A DNA stretch of 64,000 nt from Vitrella brassicaformis (taxonomy: Eukaryota > Sar > Vitrellaceae). The DNA lies in NCBI GenBank assembly GCA_001179505.1, contig CDMY01000531.1, positions 231,399 through 295,398 on the forward strand, written 5' to 3'. Positions 10,701 to 21,825 of the stretch are shown here, piece by piece; the first letter of the stretch is position 1; each line of letters starts with the position of its first letter. The notes under the pieces were generated by a model that was given only the letters and a program-made list of their open reading frames with translations, had not been told where the DNA came from and ran no database searches. A program made the translations under genes and the position numbers.

Positions 10701-12842
10701 ACCAAGAGTGAGATGCGGCGCGTCATGCAGACGGCCCAGATACCTTCTGGCCCTCACGCCACCAATATCAACCAGGCTGTAAGTGAGAGAGGGAGACAAC
10801 TGTGTGCGTGTGTCTGTGTATGGATGGGTGGATGGCGTCTCCCTCTTTGTGTATCTGCGCCGTGTTCAGGATAAGTTCTACGAGTCTCTGTCCGTGTTGA
10901 TAATGGAGCATCCTGAGATTCCCATGTGGGTCTTCAAGATCGACGACGAGACCTCAGCCAGGGGAACTGCACTCATCGACATGAGGTCGGTAGGCCAGCA
11001 TCACCATTCCTCCGACCACACATGGTGTCGTGTGTCCAGTGCTCTGGGCATTATCGGCCATCTGAAGAAGATGATGCAGGAGGGTGGTGGCGGTGCGAGG
11101 GAGGAAGGGCAGCAGCAGGGTGGACAGGGTGGGGCTGGGGACGAGAAAGAGCCATGGAGCCGGCAGAAGACCATCAACATGGTCGCCAAAGTCCTCGTCA
11201 AATACGTACCCAAGAAGGTGACTTTGGTGGGCGACAGCAGAGACTCAGAGTCACCACATGCATCTGTCTGCAGGTCCAGCTCTGTGACCCTAAGGCGTAT
11301 CCCACATGGACGCACTACTTCACCGAGTACCTGCGTGTGGGCGGTGTGATTGAGGGCTGTCCGCCCGGCGTCATCGGCCGCCCCTCTGTGCATCTCCGTG
11401 TTGACCCCGACGGCTCATCAAGGGTGCTCGCAACCACCGAATCTGTCCAATCCAAGTATGTGGACAAGTGATGGATGGACGCAGCCAGAGTCCTCTCAGT
11501 CACAAGGCCACGATCACTTTCCTCGTGTTTTCTCTCAGGCCTTTGATCCATGCCTTCTCAGTCGCCCCGCAGACCTGCGCTTCGTATCAGCCTCTCGTAA
11601 GTGCGTCTCATCGCTACACACTGGTGTGTATTCACATTGCCCTTCCCCTGTCTCTCTCCAGGCAGACGCAGCCTCTTTGCTGGGCCGCGCCCTGGCGGCT
11701 CGCAGCATCATCGGCTTTATCACGATCGACTTTGTGGTCTTCGAGACACAAAGACCACCGGAAGGCTCGCCAGCCGCCGACATGATGCGCCCGTCTCCCT
11801 CCCCTTCCCCCTCCTCCCCTCCCCCAGACAGCCTCCCGCCCTCATCTACCGGCCAGGCGGGCACCCTTGCACCTGGGGAAGAGCCCATCTCATTCGCGGG
11901 ATTGAAGTCGCCTTCTCCCGATGTGCCATCCGAAATGAGCGTCGTGAGCCGGGAGATGTCGCCTGTGAGGCAAGAGGGTGGCGGTCTTGGTGGTGGTGGT
12001 GGTGGTGGTGAGAGCCTGGGTAGCCTGGGTAGCGTGGGTGTGGGTGAGGGTGAGGGGGGCCTGCTGGCGTGGGTTGTGGATATTGATGTGCGCATGACGG
12101 ATGACTGTGCTATGCTCTTCTTCGGACAGGCAATCTCACAGGTGGGTCTGGGGAAGCGCACAGGACAACAGGGGATCATTCTGCTGCATGTGTGGGTGCA
12201 TTCAGGCCCTATACAACCCCAACACGGGGGTGTTTGATAACCTCAATGTGGTTCAGCCGTCAGCCGAGGTCGACAGCTCTGTAAACGACTCGATGCAGCC
12301 CGGCGACTCGGCATTGCAATCGCAGCCGAGCGCCAGCACCACTGTCTCGTTTGTGCTAGCCCACTGTGTGGAGAGCCCGCCTCTCTGCCGGCTGAGCCTT
12401 CGGCAGCTCTTCCAGGTGTCCAAGGCCAAGGGTTTCTCCTACGACCTGATGCACAACCACGGCGTCACATTCACATACGCACAGGGATACCAGGTCAGTC
12501 TCCCTCTCTGTCCCTCCCCACCATACATACGGTGAGACACACCTCTCCTTTTTGCAGTCGCTGTTGTCATTTCTCCTCATCGCCCCCTCACCGCCGCAAT
12601 GTCTCCAGCGGCTCATGTCGTTCGTGCCCTTCCTCGCGGACCCGCAGGACGCCATGGCGCGGAGAGGTGGGGGCGGGAGTCTAGCTGCACATGAGGAGGG
12701 GGGCGTGGGTGAGGGTGGAAAGCGGGCAGTGACGATTGGCGAGCTGCAGAGGGCTCTTCGGCACCTGGGCAGAGACGAGGTGATTGGTGGACGGTTATTG
12801 GGGGAGAGGGGCATGGATGAGCCAAACAAGGAGGGCATATGA
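7736..12842 (+). CDS. IQ domain-containing protein H-like (IQCH family)
   Basis: Eighteen exons join in perfect phase from ATG 7736 to TGA 12842, giving 1281 residues (human IQCH is about 1000). Exons: 7736-7910, 8009-8063, 8136-8356, 8426-8607, 8670-9175, 9254-9509, 9630-9817, 9884-9974, 10057-10210, 10274-10410, 10485-10778, 10870-10985, 11040-11217, 11274-11455, 11539-11596, 11662-12141, 12206-12493, 12558-12842. The middle has a basic IQ-like helix (ATNFIREQWGLYLAVKR) expected to bind calmodulin. The conserved C-terminal half has VWDPSIDVVYVTCEHPP, KGRFGYIVPGH, LGLPLFGP, RSIIGFITIDFVVF and WVVDIDVRMTDD, an ATP-grasp-like arrangement seen in this family. Proline-rich and poly-Gly inserts (8670-9175; 11780-12060) look lineage-specific. 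IQCH is linked to flagellated cells in animals; the role here is inferred. Confidence 0.85.
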
Positions 12843-13171
12843 TCGATATGGGGGAACTTTGTGTCTGCACTCTCTCTGTTTGTGTGACGCGTTTTGTTGA
12901 TGAGATTCGCTGCACGCATCCTCTTTGTGTAGAGTATGTATTCTGATGAGAAAAAGAGTCCGTTAAGAAAACACCAATCGCATCGATCGAGCAGAGACAG
13001 TGTCACCCTCCGGCAGCAGCCAGCCACATGCACACACGCACCATGACAGGTCTCCATCCATCCATCCGTCCGTCAGTCTGTCCCCGTCTCCACTGCCATC
13101 TATCTACTGCTCTGAGCCCCTGGATTCGGCACTTAGCGCCGCTCAGGGCTCGGCTATCGGTCTGTGTCTTG

Positions 13172-14493
13172 TCACTCAAAGGCAAACAGGTCGCTGTCCT
13201 GCAGCAGCCCATCTGCCATCATCTCGCATTCTATCGGCGGCCACGTCGGCGACGGCATTGACACGCCAGCCCACCACTCCTCCATCCTCTCCATCCACAA
13301 AAGGGTGTCGGCCATCGTCGCGTCTCCCTCGCCCTCACCCAGCCTTGACAGGTCCGTCTCCATGACGCGGGCCACCTTGGAGGGCCTCTCCTCTTCCTCC
13401 GCCGGGCATTCCTCCTCGATCCTATCAGACGCTGGATCAGGCGTGCCGTCCTTGTGGCCCCGCTTGGCCATGGCAACGTCGAGCCCGGATAGGAGCAGCT
13501 CCCCTCCACGTTTTGGCGCCTCCGCCTTGAAAGCGTCCGTCGCCGCCCACCGCTCTGACACACACAGAGACACAGAGAGAGACACACAGGTATACCCATC
13601 AGGAACAGGCCAGTTAGCGTCCCTTCCTCGCCCGCCTACCCCAGTCTTCGTTCTCATCGTCGGACTCTGAGCTGTTCTCGTTGCCATTCTCCCCCCTCTC
13701 CCTCAGCCAGGGGGACCCTTGGCCCGGCAGGTAGAAGGGGTTGACCTGCCGCTTCCACCCGTGCTCGCGCATGAACCGCTCATAGTTCCACTGCCGCATG
13801 GAGGCCTCTTCCTTCTCCTTGGCCGCCGCCTCCCTCTCCGCCTTCGTCACCTTGGCCCTCTTGCCCTTGGCCTTTGGCTTGGGCTTGCTGGCTACCTTCT
13901 TGGGGGCCGGTGCCTTCTTGAGCAGGAAGTCAGGCAGTGGCGGTGGGGGCATGGCGAGGCGGTCTGCTTCCTCCTTGGCCATCTTGAGCAGAGTCTCGGG
14001 GTCCAGCTGGTGGGTGGGAGTCAGGAGATGGTCTGGGGCGGGAGGGGTGGGGGAGGTGGGGAGGGGCTGCGATGACATGGGCGGCTTCTCCTCCTGGATT
14101 GGCGCTGTCGTGGCCTTTTTCTTGGCCGTGCGGCGGGACGGGCGGGCGGTAGGTGTAGGCCACGGTCGAGCAGCCGGCCCTTGGTGGGGTCCACCTCTGC
14201 ATCAATGGAATCAATACATGTAAGAGCACATCAATCAGACCGGTGCATTGGCTTCCATGTGCTGCTGTTTTGTCGGTGTATTGTGCGTCTCCTTACCGTC
14301 TTCGGGTAGCAGCTTGGGCGTGCGCTTCCTCTTGCCACGGCGCTCGTGCAACACGTCGACAACGACACCACTAGGCATATCTGAACACAACAGAACAGTC
14401 AAGACAATTAAGACGTGAGCGTATGGCGTCTCTGTCCTGTGTGAGCCCTTATTTGTCACCTTTGCCCGTTTTTCTTTTCGGTCTCGTCACCAT
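13172..14493 (-). CDS. Unknown Lys/Ala-rich acidic protein, inverted-repeat copy A
   Basis: Exons (minus strand): 14460-14493, 14297-14380, 13640 to about 14196, 13172-13555. The start is MVTRPKRKTGK, as in the plus-strand paralogue at 20235. Features are a basic N-terminus, a Pro-rich region, a KPKPKAKGKRAKVTKAERE segment, a conserved core NPFYLPGQGSPWLRERGENG, a Ser/Glu-rich acidic stretch and an acidic C-terminus ending LLQDSDLFAFE. I do not recognise the family. Relative to copy B, exon 3 has a net indel near its start. The frame is kept only if the acceptor lies two bases downstream (CAGAG before GTGGACC), so the first part of exon 3 encodes different residues. Basic and acidic low-complexity tracts suggest a nuclear protein, as inference only. 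Confidence 0.7.
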
Positions 14494-15640
14494 CTTGTCC
14501 TTCACTCCCGCAGATATGCACACTGCAGTGCAGAACAGTCACGAAATGAATGCAGTCGGGGGAGGCACAGATGGATTGCCATGTATATGATTGGCAATCA
14601 GTAGTCAGTGTTACCATTGGCCTCACAGTGGTCTTCTGGCACGTCCATCTGGTCCGATGCTACCCCGCTGCCCTCTCCCGTACTCCCTGCAATGGTGCAT
14701 GCACGCAAAGGCCCACAGTGCATGTGACGCCCACGTCGACAACTGTTCTCGGCATCAAATGTCCGCCTTACCGCTGCTTGATGGCTCTCCCTCGTCGGCG
14801 TGAACTGTCATGATGGCTCGGTGGCCTCCGATGGGCCGTGGACCGGGCACTGGGACGCCTCCGGCGACAAAGCCATTCGGAGCTTTGCCGCTCCATATCA
14901 TGATGCTGTTGGATGCTGGTCCCCTGCGGTGGTGCTCAGGGACTCTCGTGACTGTTCGATACTGTTGTGACCTCAGAACAGGTGTGCAAAGGGGCTCTGC
15001 AGCCGATTCTGAGAAATGGGGGCTGGTTTTGGGGGCGGTTCGGTTTCGCGCCCCCCCCAACCAATCAGACATGTTAACTCTCTTGGCCTCGTGCGCGTCG
15101 TGTCGCCAAAATACGACAAGTAGGGAAAAATTCGGAAAATGATGATTTTGGTGATCGGGATGAAGCGAAAATGGCAGGAATGTGGAGCCGTTACACATCA
15201 GTTTCGCCCGGGCGAAAGTTGTTTTCTACGTGGCGAAAGTTATTTTCTACGGGGAGAAACATACTTCCTTCAGGGCGAAAGTTATTTTCTACAGGGAGAA
15301 ATTCCCTTTCTCCAGGGAGAAAATGAATTTCTCCAGGGCGAAGTTTTCCTTGAGTGAAATATTTCGTTCTACGAGATCCCTAACCCTGATTCTCGACTGG
15401 GGGAAATGGGCACCCCCTTTCCCTTCTTTCGGCAGCCTCCCTCCAACATCGACTTGAAGCCAGCCAGCCAGCCAGCCAGCCAGACAGCCAGCCAGGCAGA
15501 CAGGCAGACAGACAGCCAGACAGCCAGACAGGCAGACAGTCAGACAGCCAGACAGAGACAGACACCGGAGAGGGTCATGACATAGAGAGGCTGGGAGCGT
15601 CATGCCCAACGCGGCAATCCTAGTAACTACCTCCATTCAT
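14494..15640. other. Non-coding flank of copy A
   Basis: Upstream region of the copy A gene plus the outer part of the inverted-repeat arm. It contains the short tandem repeat at 15209-15371 and CAGC/CAGACAG microsatellite tracts (about 15460-15555). No exon could be supported. The methyltransferase gene ends at 15641, just outside the repeat arm. Confidence 0.5.
15209..15371 (+). repeat. Tandem GGCGAAAGTTATTTTCTAC-type repeat
   Basis: About seven or eight imperfect units of about 20-22 bases follow each other, each beginning GGCGAAA or GGGAGAAA and ending TTTCTAC, TTTCTCC or TTCCTT. In one frame they translate to repeats of FLQGE/FLRGE, which I take as incidental. The tract lies in the segment that copy A has and copy B lacks. 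Confidence 0.75.
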
Positions 15641-17282
15641 TTATTCGCACAGTCGTAGGGCCATGACGAACACACGTGTGTCCGATCCCCCGAACAACCA
15701 GCCGTCCACGCACACACCGCCCTCGCCCCCTCCGCACACCCCTCCCGCCATGACACTCGGTTCAACAAACGCAGCCAAGAGCCTCTCGTCCTCTGCTGTG
15801 TCGCCCCACAGCCGCAACGACCGAATGTGGCGGTCAACGAAGTGGGCCAGATAGCGATCGGATGCAATGGCGGTCTTCACGTCAGGGGGAAGGGCAGAGA
15901 ACCGATCCAGCTTCGACTCATCCCCTTGCGGCGCGAAGAATAGGTGGATGGCGTTGGAGAGGACGAGAAGAGGGGCTGGTCGGCGTTGGTTGAGGCGAAT
16001 CAGACACAGCTCGCGGAACCGCTGCAAAAGGAGGTGGATGGCCTCATAGTCATACAGCACTGCGCACACACAGACACGCGTCACATGGGGGGCTTTCTCT
16101 CCCCTCTTATCCACTTGCCGTCAGCTCCGATGAGGACGTCTATGTCACCCCGCCGCACCTGCTGGACATCGGCATCAGACCAGCCAAACTGCTCTGCATC
16201 GACGGCGTCCGATGACAAGCCGTCGAGCGACTGCATCTGCCAGTCGAAGTGCCGGACCGACACAGCGGTCGCATTGTTCTGCTGCTGGTTGTGGAGGCAT
16301 ATGCACATGGTCAGGTAGTCTCGATCTGCACACCACAGACGTGTCATCGCACACACATCGACGAATGAATCCGGGTGTCATGTCAGCCCACCTGTCAGGA
16401 TGCAGCTGGTAGCCCCACACCTCTGGCACACAATGCCGGCCAGGCCGACGCCCGAACCCAGCTCAAGCACTCGCTGCGACCAGCAATGCGTACCCTCAGA
16501 GCACAAGCGGGTGTGTGTGGGTGGCATCCGTCCAAGCGCACCTTCTGATGAATGAGTCTTCGCCCCATCGGTGTCTGCAGAAACTCTGCCAGGCGTCGTG
16601 CTGCATCCCACAGCTGACAATACAACAGCTGGCAATTCTGCTCGCCCGTGTTCAATCACCTTGGTTCCCGAGTGGTCAAATGAGCACAGGGATGGGTGAC
16701 AGGCATCGTCAAAAGGGGCAGCCGTATGGTCAGCGTCGTGGGGTAAGCACGCCAATCGGATCTCGAAAGCACCGCCGAAGTCAAGGTCGCCATCACTATC
16801 CATAAATGGAGGCGCCGCAAGCCTGAAAAGAGAAGGAAACGAGCACAGAGTCACAGCACATGAAGGTCGCTCGAGAGCATCGACCTCACCTCACTGTTGG
16901 CAGCCACCTCCGTGCAAACTCCGGAATGACGTTCTCCATCGGCCACACTGAAGGCTCCTGCTCAAGAGGCGAGAGGCCGACAGTCGTGATCTGGCCTCCG
17001 GCTCTCCTGCACAGCACAACACAGCAAAGATCTGACATTTGACAACGAAATCCATGAATCAAAGAGCTTGTTCCGACCTCACCTATCGAATGACTGCCGC
17101 CGTTCACCTCCAACTCGACGACTGCGCTCACTGGAACCCTCCAGCTCGCAGTCGGTGAGAGAAGCTCGCCAGTGAAAAGACCAGGAAGGGCCGAGAAGGG
17201 GAAGGATCAGGGCCCAGCGAAGCGCGAGAGGAGCAACGGCAGCCCAATCAGACAGGAGAGCGACCGGGCTGCCAACCACCAC
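15641..17282 (-). CDS. METTL21/FAM86-type SAM-dependent methyltransferase
   Basis: Exons: 17083 to about 17282 (5' end unresolved, no ATG seen), 16890-17006, 16660-16822, 16542-16613, 16392-16473, 16119-16325, 15641-16059. After the pre-motif GTKLWDAARRLAEFL comes the SAM-binding motif VLELGSGVGLAGIVC, then post-I ILTDRDYL, then IDVLIGADVLYDYEAI matching the (D/G)AD.LY motif of the METTL21/FAM86 lysine methyltransferases. The C-terminus ends RVFVMALRLCE. Family members methylate lysines in chaperones or translation factors such as EEF2; the substrate here is unknown. The intron after 16119 uses a GC donor (GCAAGT), required by phase, and the intron at 16614-16659 is only 46 bp. Divergent from the Alba gene, whose ATG is at 17297. 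Confidence 0.8.
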
Positions 17283-17296
17283 GTGTATAGAGCAGG

Positions 17297-18683
17297 ATGC
17301 AGGGCGAGTTTGAGAGTTACAACAAGCGCGGGGTCCCCCGCAGCAACACCCCAGAGGATGAGATTCGCGTCATGAGTGCAGGGAAGTTTAGTGCCTATGT
17401 GCTGTATGCCGCCAAGTTGATGCAGGAGCAGGACAAGAGACAGTTCACCATCAAAGGTGCGCACACACAGGCAGACAGGGGCGGGGGTGGGCAGAGAAGC
17501 ACAGATCTGACCTCCGTGTGTGGCCACGGGCACATGCTCGGCAACACGTCATACCGATGTTGTGTGTTATGTGTGTGGCTGGTGTGTGTGTGATCTATCA
17601 GCCACGGGTGCCGCTATTGCCCGCGCTGTGACCGTCGCCGAGACCATCAAACGCAAGTTCAAGGGCCTCCACCAGATCACCAAGGTGCGCCACACACACA
17701 TGCACGCAGGGAGGATAGGGGTGGGTGAGTGACTGGATCTCTCTGGTATGCATCTGTGCGTGTGTGTGTGTGTGTGTGGTGATATCGTCTGTGTATTCAG
17801 TGCGGTACGACGACGATGATAGACGAGTTCAACAACGGCCGGATGGGCATGATGGGCGAGACGCGCACCATCTCCCGCAACGTGCCGTACGTCGAGATCC
17901 TGCTGTCGCTCGACGAGCTCGACAAGGACGACATCGGATACCAACCGCCACTGCCCGACGACGAAGTCACCGACTTCGACCCTGAGAGCCTCTACATGAT
18001 GAGTAAGACCACACACGCGCACCCCCCGACCGACCGACAACACACACTCATGTGCATCTCTGTCTGTCCCTTGTCATGACGGCTTCAGCGCCGTTATCAT
18101 ACCGCGGTGGCCGCGGGATGTACGGCGGTTATCGTGGCGGGTACGGCCCTCCGAGAGGGTTCGGTTACCGCGGTCGGGGCGGCGGGTTCAGGGGCGGGTT
18201 CCGCGGGGGCTATCGCGGCGGCAGGGGGGGAGGCTTCTGGAACGGACCACCGAGGGGCGGGTTCGGCGCTGGGCGGGGGAGCTACAACGGATTCGGCGGC
18301 TCATACGAGTAAGCCAATCGAAGCCTCACACACTCATGGACACAACACAGACACTCGCGAACTGTCTCCTTCTCTCCCCTCCTTGGTGTCTTGATTGGAT
18401 CAGTCCTTTTGCCAACGGCTACGGGGGCATGCGCGGCCGGGGAGGCTACGAGGGCTACCGGGGCGGCCGCGGCGGGATGCCGGGCGGGTACTTCGGCGGC
18501 CCCATGTATGGCGGGGGCGGCGGCTACATGGGTAATGGGCCCATCCACCAGTACGGCCCCGGAGGCATGCAGCACGGGGGGTATGGCGGCGGGATGGGCG
18601 GCAGCTGGACCCCCGGGCCCAGCTACGGCATGGGGGGCGGGTACCACCCCAACCCCATGATCCCCGCGGGCGGCCCCCTGTGA
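17297..18683 (+). CDS. Alba-domain RNA/DNA-binding protein with RGG tail
   Basis: Five exons in exact phase (17297-17456, 17602-17684, 17801-18002, 18089-18308, 18404-18683) give 314 residues. The N-terminal half is an Alba fold: IRVMSAGKFSAYVLYAAKLM, then AIARAVTVAETIKRKFKGL, then PYVEILLSLDELD. The C-terminal half is a long Gly/Arg/Tyr region with many RGG, YRGG and GGFRGG units. In apicomplexans and trypanosomes, Alba-RGG proteins bind mRNA and control translation; that role is expected in cytoplasm and RNP granules. The last two introns fall inside the RGG region. Confidence 0.9.
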
Positions 18684-19544
18684 TGACCGTATGACACGAC
18701 AGCCGTCGAGCAGATAAGGCAAGGATCGGTGTGTGGATGGATCTAGGCTAGTCAGTGTGGCGAATCCTCTCCCCTTTTTTCAGCGGCACGTGGCGTGGCG
18801 TGCGTGGTGACTGGATGGCTGAATGTCTGGCTCCTTGCACGGATGGATGGGTGCATGGGTTAGCGAGCGACTTAGTTGTGCATCCGTCCATCCCCCTCCC
18901 TGCTCCTGCTTGCATGTGATGCGTGTGTGTGGCGGGTGGATGTGGCACAGTTTTGCAATATGGATGGATGGATGAATGCGGCACCGAGCAGCAGACAGCA
19001 GACAAGGCGACACAAGGCACGTGAACTGACCTGCACTTTTGTTGCGTGATTGAATTCTCTATAAGTGGGTGGGATGGCTGCATATGAAGGGGGGGCTTTC
19101 AAGCAACACGCACCGAGATAAGGCGAGACCAGACAGAGAGACAACTTGGGGGCAAACGGAGCGGTGATGAGAGATTCATCGCTCCAATACACCGCACAGA
19201 TTCGCGCGCAGAGAGAGAGCGGGAGAGACAGATTGTTCGTAGGGCGGGCGCGGGGCAGCAGCAGACAGATTAAAGACACCACGCGTGATCGATCATCATT
19301 CACCGGGGGAGAGGGCGTCTTTTCGTATGAAGCATCGATCATTGACCTGCCTTTCTCTACATCTGTCTGTGCATTGTATGTAATTTGATAGAATGGCCGT
19401 GGATGGAGTGAGGCACCTTCCCGAATGGACCGCTGAGATGACGTGACACAGTGACACAGTGACGTGACTGAATGAAATGCATGCACCACCATCATCGTTG
19501 TTCGCGCGTCAATGCATTTCTCACTCATCAAACGCACCCAGCCT
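18684..19544. other. Intergenic spacer between Alba and right inverted-repeat arm
   Basis: The 3' flank of the Alba gene. It holds GGATG microsatellite stretches and otherwise no supported exon or repeat. Confidence 0.5.
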
Positions 19545-21825
19545 CTCTGTGTCACGACCCTCTCAGGTGTCTGTCTCTGGCTGGCTGGTTGTCTGACCTC
19601 CCTTCAAGTCGATGTTGGAGGGAGGCCGCCGACGCGCAGGGAAGCAAGAGAGCTACAGCAACAAGTCTGATCGATTGGGGGGGCGCGAAACCGAACCGCC
19701 CCCAAAATCAGCCCCCATTTCTCTCAGAATCGGCTGCAGAGCCCCTCTGCACAGCTGTTCTGAGGTCCCAACAGTATCCAACAGTCACGAGAGTCCCTGA
19801 GCACCACCGCAGGGGACCAGCATCCAACAGCATCATGATATGGAGCGGCAAAGCTCCGAATGGCTTTATCGCCGGAGGCGTCCCAGTGCCCGGTTCACGG
19901 CCCATCGGAGGCCACCGAGCCGCCATGACAGTTCACCCTGACGAGGGAGAGCCATCGAGCAGCGGTAAGGCGGACATAGAACAGCCGTCGGCGTGGGCGT
20001 CACATGCACTGTGGGTTCTTTGCGTGCATGCACCATTGCAGGGAGTACGGGAGAGGGCAGCGGGGTAGCATCGGACCAGATGGACGTGCCAGAAGACCAC
20101 TGTGAGGCCAATGGTAACACTGACTACTGATTGCCAATCATATACATGGCAATCCATCTGTGCCTCCCCCGACTGCATTCATTTCGTGACTGTTCTGCAC
20201 TGCAGTGTGCATATCTGCGGGAGTGAAGGACAAGATGGTGACGAGACCGAAAAGAAAAACGGGCAAAGGTGACGAATAAGGGCCCACACAGGACAGAGAC
20301 GCCATGTGCTCACGTCTTAATTGCCTTGACTGTTCTGCTGTGTTCAGATATGCCTAGTGGTGTCGTTGTCGACGTGTCGCACGAGCGCCGTGGCAAGCGG
20401 AAGCGCACGCCCAAGCAACTCCCCGACGATGGTAGGCAGACACACAATACACACACAACGCGGGAGCACATGCAATGCCATCCACCGGCCTGATTGATGT
20501 GCTTTCTTCACTGTGTCACTTTAATTGATGCAGAGGAGGATCCCACCAAGATCCGCCTACCCGGCTGCGGCGTGTCGGTGCGTGCCTCCCGCCCCCGCCG
20601 CACAGACAAGAGCAAGAAGGCCACGACAGCGCCAAATGTGCAGAAGGAGGCGCCGCACATGGTCGAGTCATCGCAGCCGCTCCTCCCCTCTCCCACCGCG
20701 CCCACCCCAGACCATCCCCCGCCCCCCACTGACCAGGCCGGCATCGAGATTCTGCTCAAGATGACCAAGGAGGAAGCCGACCGTCTGGCTATGCCCCCAC
20801 CGCCGCTGCCCGAAGGCTTCGTCATCAACAAGGCGGCGGCTTCCAAGAAGGCGGCCAGCAAGCCGAAAGCCAAGCCCAAGCCAAAGGCCAAGGGCAAGAG
20901 GGCCAAGGTGACGAAGGCGGAGAGGGAGGCGGCGGCCAAGGAGAAGGAAGAGGCCAATATGCAGCAGTGGAACTATGACCGGTTCATGCGCGAGCACGGG
21001 TGGATGCGGCAGATCAACCCCTTCTACCTGCCGGGCCAAGGGTCCCCCTGGCTGAGGGAGAGGGGGGAGAATGGCAACGAGAGCAGCTCAGAGTCCGACG
21101 ATGAGAACGAAGACTGGGGTAGGCGGACGAGGAGGGACGCCAGCCGGCCTGTTCCTGATGGGTATACCTGTGTGTCTCCCTCTGTCTCTCTCTGTGTCTT
21201 TCTGTGCGTGTCAGAGCGCTGGGCGGCGACGGACGCTTTCAAGGCTGAGCCGCCGAAACGTGGAGGGGAGCTCCTCCTATACGGGCTCGACGTCGCCATG
21301 GCCACGCAGGGCCACAAGGACGGCACGCCTGATAGGATCGAGGAGGAAGGCCAGGCGGAGGAAGAGGAGAGGCCCTCCAAGATGGCCCGCGTCATGGAGA
21401 CGGACCTGTCAAGGCTGGGTGAGGGCGAGGGAGACGCGACGATGGCCGACACCCTTTTGTGGATGGAGAGGATGGAGGAGTGGTGGGCTGGCATGTCAAT
21501 GCCGTCGCCGACGTGGCCGCCGATACAATGCGAGATGATGGCAGATGGGCTGCTGCAGGACAGCGACCTGTTTGCCTTTGAGTGACAAGACACAGACCGA
21601 TAGCCGAGCCCTGAGCGGCGCTAAGTGCCGAATCCAGGGGCTCAGAGCAGTAGATAGATGGCAGTGGAGACGGGGACAGACTGACGGACGGATGGATGGA
21701 TGGAGACCTGTCATGGTGCGTGTGTGCATGTGGCTGGCTGCTGCCGGAGGGTGACACTGTCTCTGCTCGATCGATGCGATTGGTGTTTTCCTAATGGACT
21801 CTTTTTCTCATCAGAATACGCACAC
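19545..21825. repeat. Large inverted repeat, right arm
   Basis: Reverse complement of about 12937-15595. The outer border is near the CAGCCTCTCTGTGTC block and the inner gene is at 20235-21585. The right border lies near ATCAGAATACGCACACTTCATG, where it runs straight into the direct repeat of 21694-22522. It lacks the 15075-15430 segment of the left arm. Confidence 0.85.
20235..21585 (+). CDS. Unknown Lys/Ala-rich acidic protein, inverted-repeat copy B
   Basis: Four exons in exact phase (20235-20268, 20348-20431, 20534-21118, 21215-21585) encode 357 residues. Order: basic start MVTRPKRKTGK, RRGKRKRTPKQLP, a Pro-rich stretch, LLKMTKEEADRLAMPPP, a Lys/Ala-rich helix KGKRAKVTKAEREAAAKEKE, the conserved core NYDRFMREHGWMRQINPFYL, a Ser/Glu acidic stretch, then an acidic C-terminus ending DLFAFE. 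I do not recognise the family. Most differences from copy A are substitutions; copy B lacks three residues (DPA/S region) present in A. Both copies look translatable. Confidence 0.8.

Larger units (their letters stand above)
12937..15595. repeat. Large inverted repeat, left arm
   Basis: This arm is the reverse complement, with scattered differences, of about 19545-21825. Matching covers the flank beginning near the ATTCTGATGAG block, the whole gene at 13172-14493, its upstream region, and the outer block with CTCCCTCCAACATCGACTT (about 15438) and the AGAGGGTCATGAC block (about 15567). This arm has about 350 extra bases (15075-15430) that the right arm lacks. The arms enclose two unrelated genes. 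Confidence 0.85.

Noticed and set aside
15182-15357. FLQGE-type peptide repeat as a real repeat protein
   Set aside because: The frame has no start, no splice context and lies in an insertion within a non-coding flank; the DNA repeat is the better explanation.
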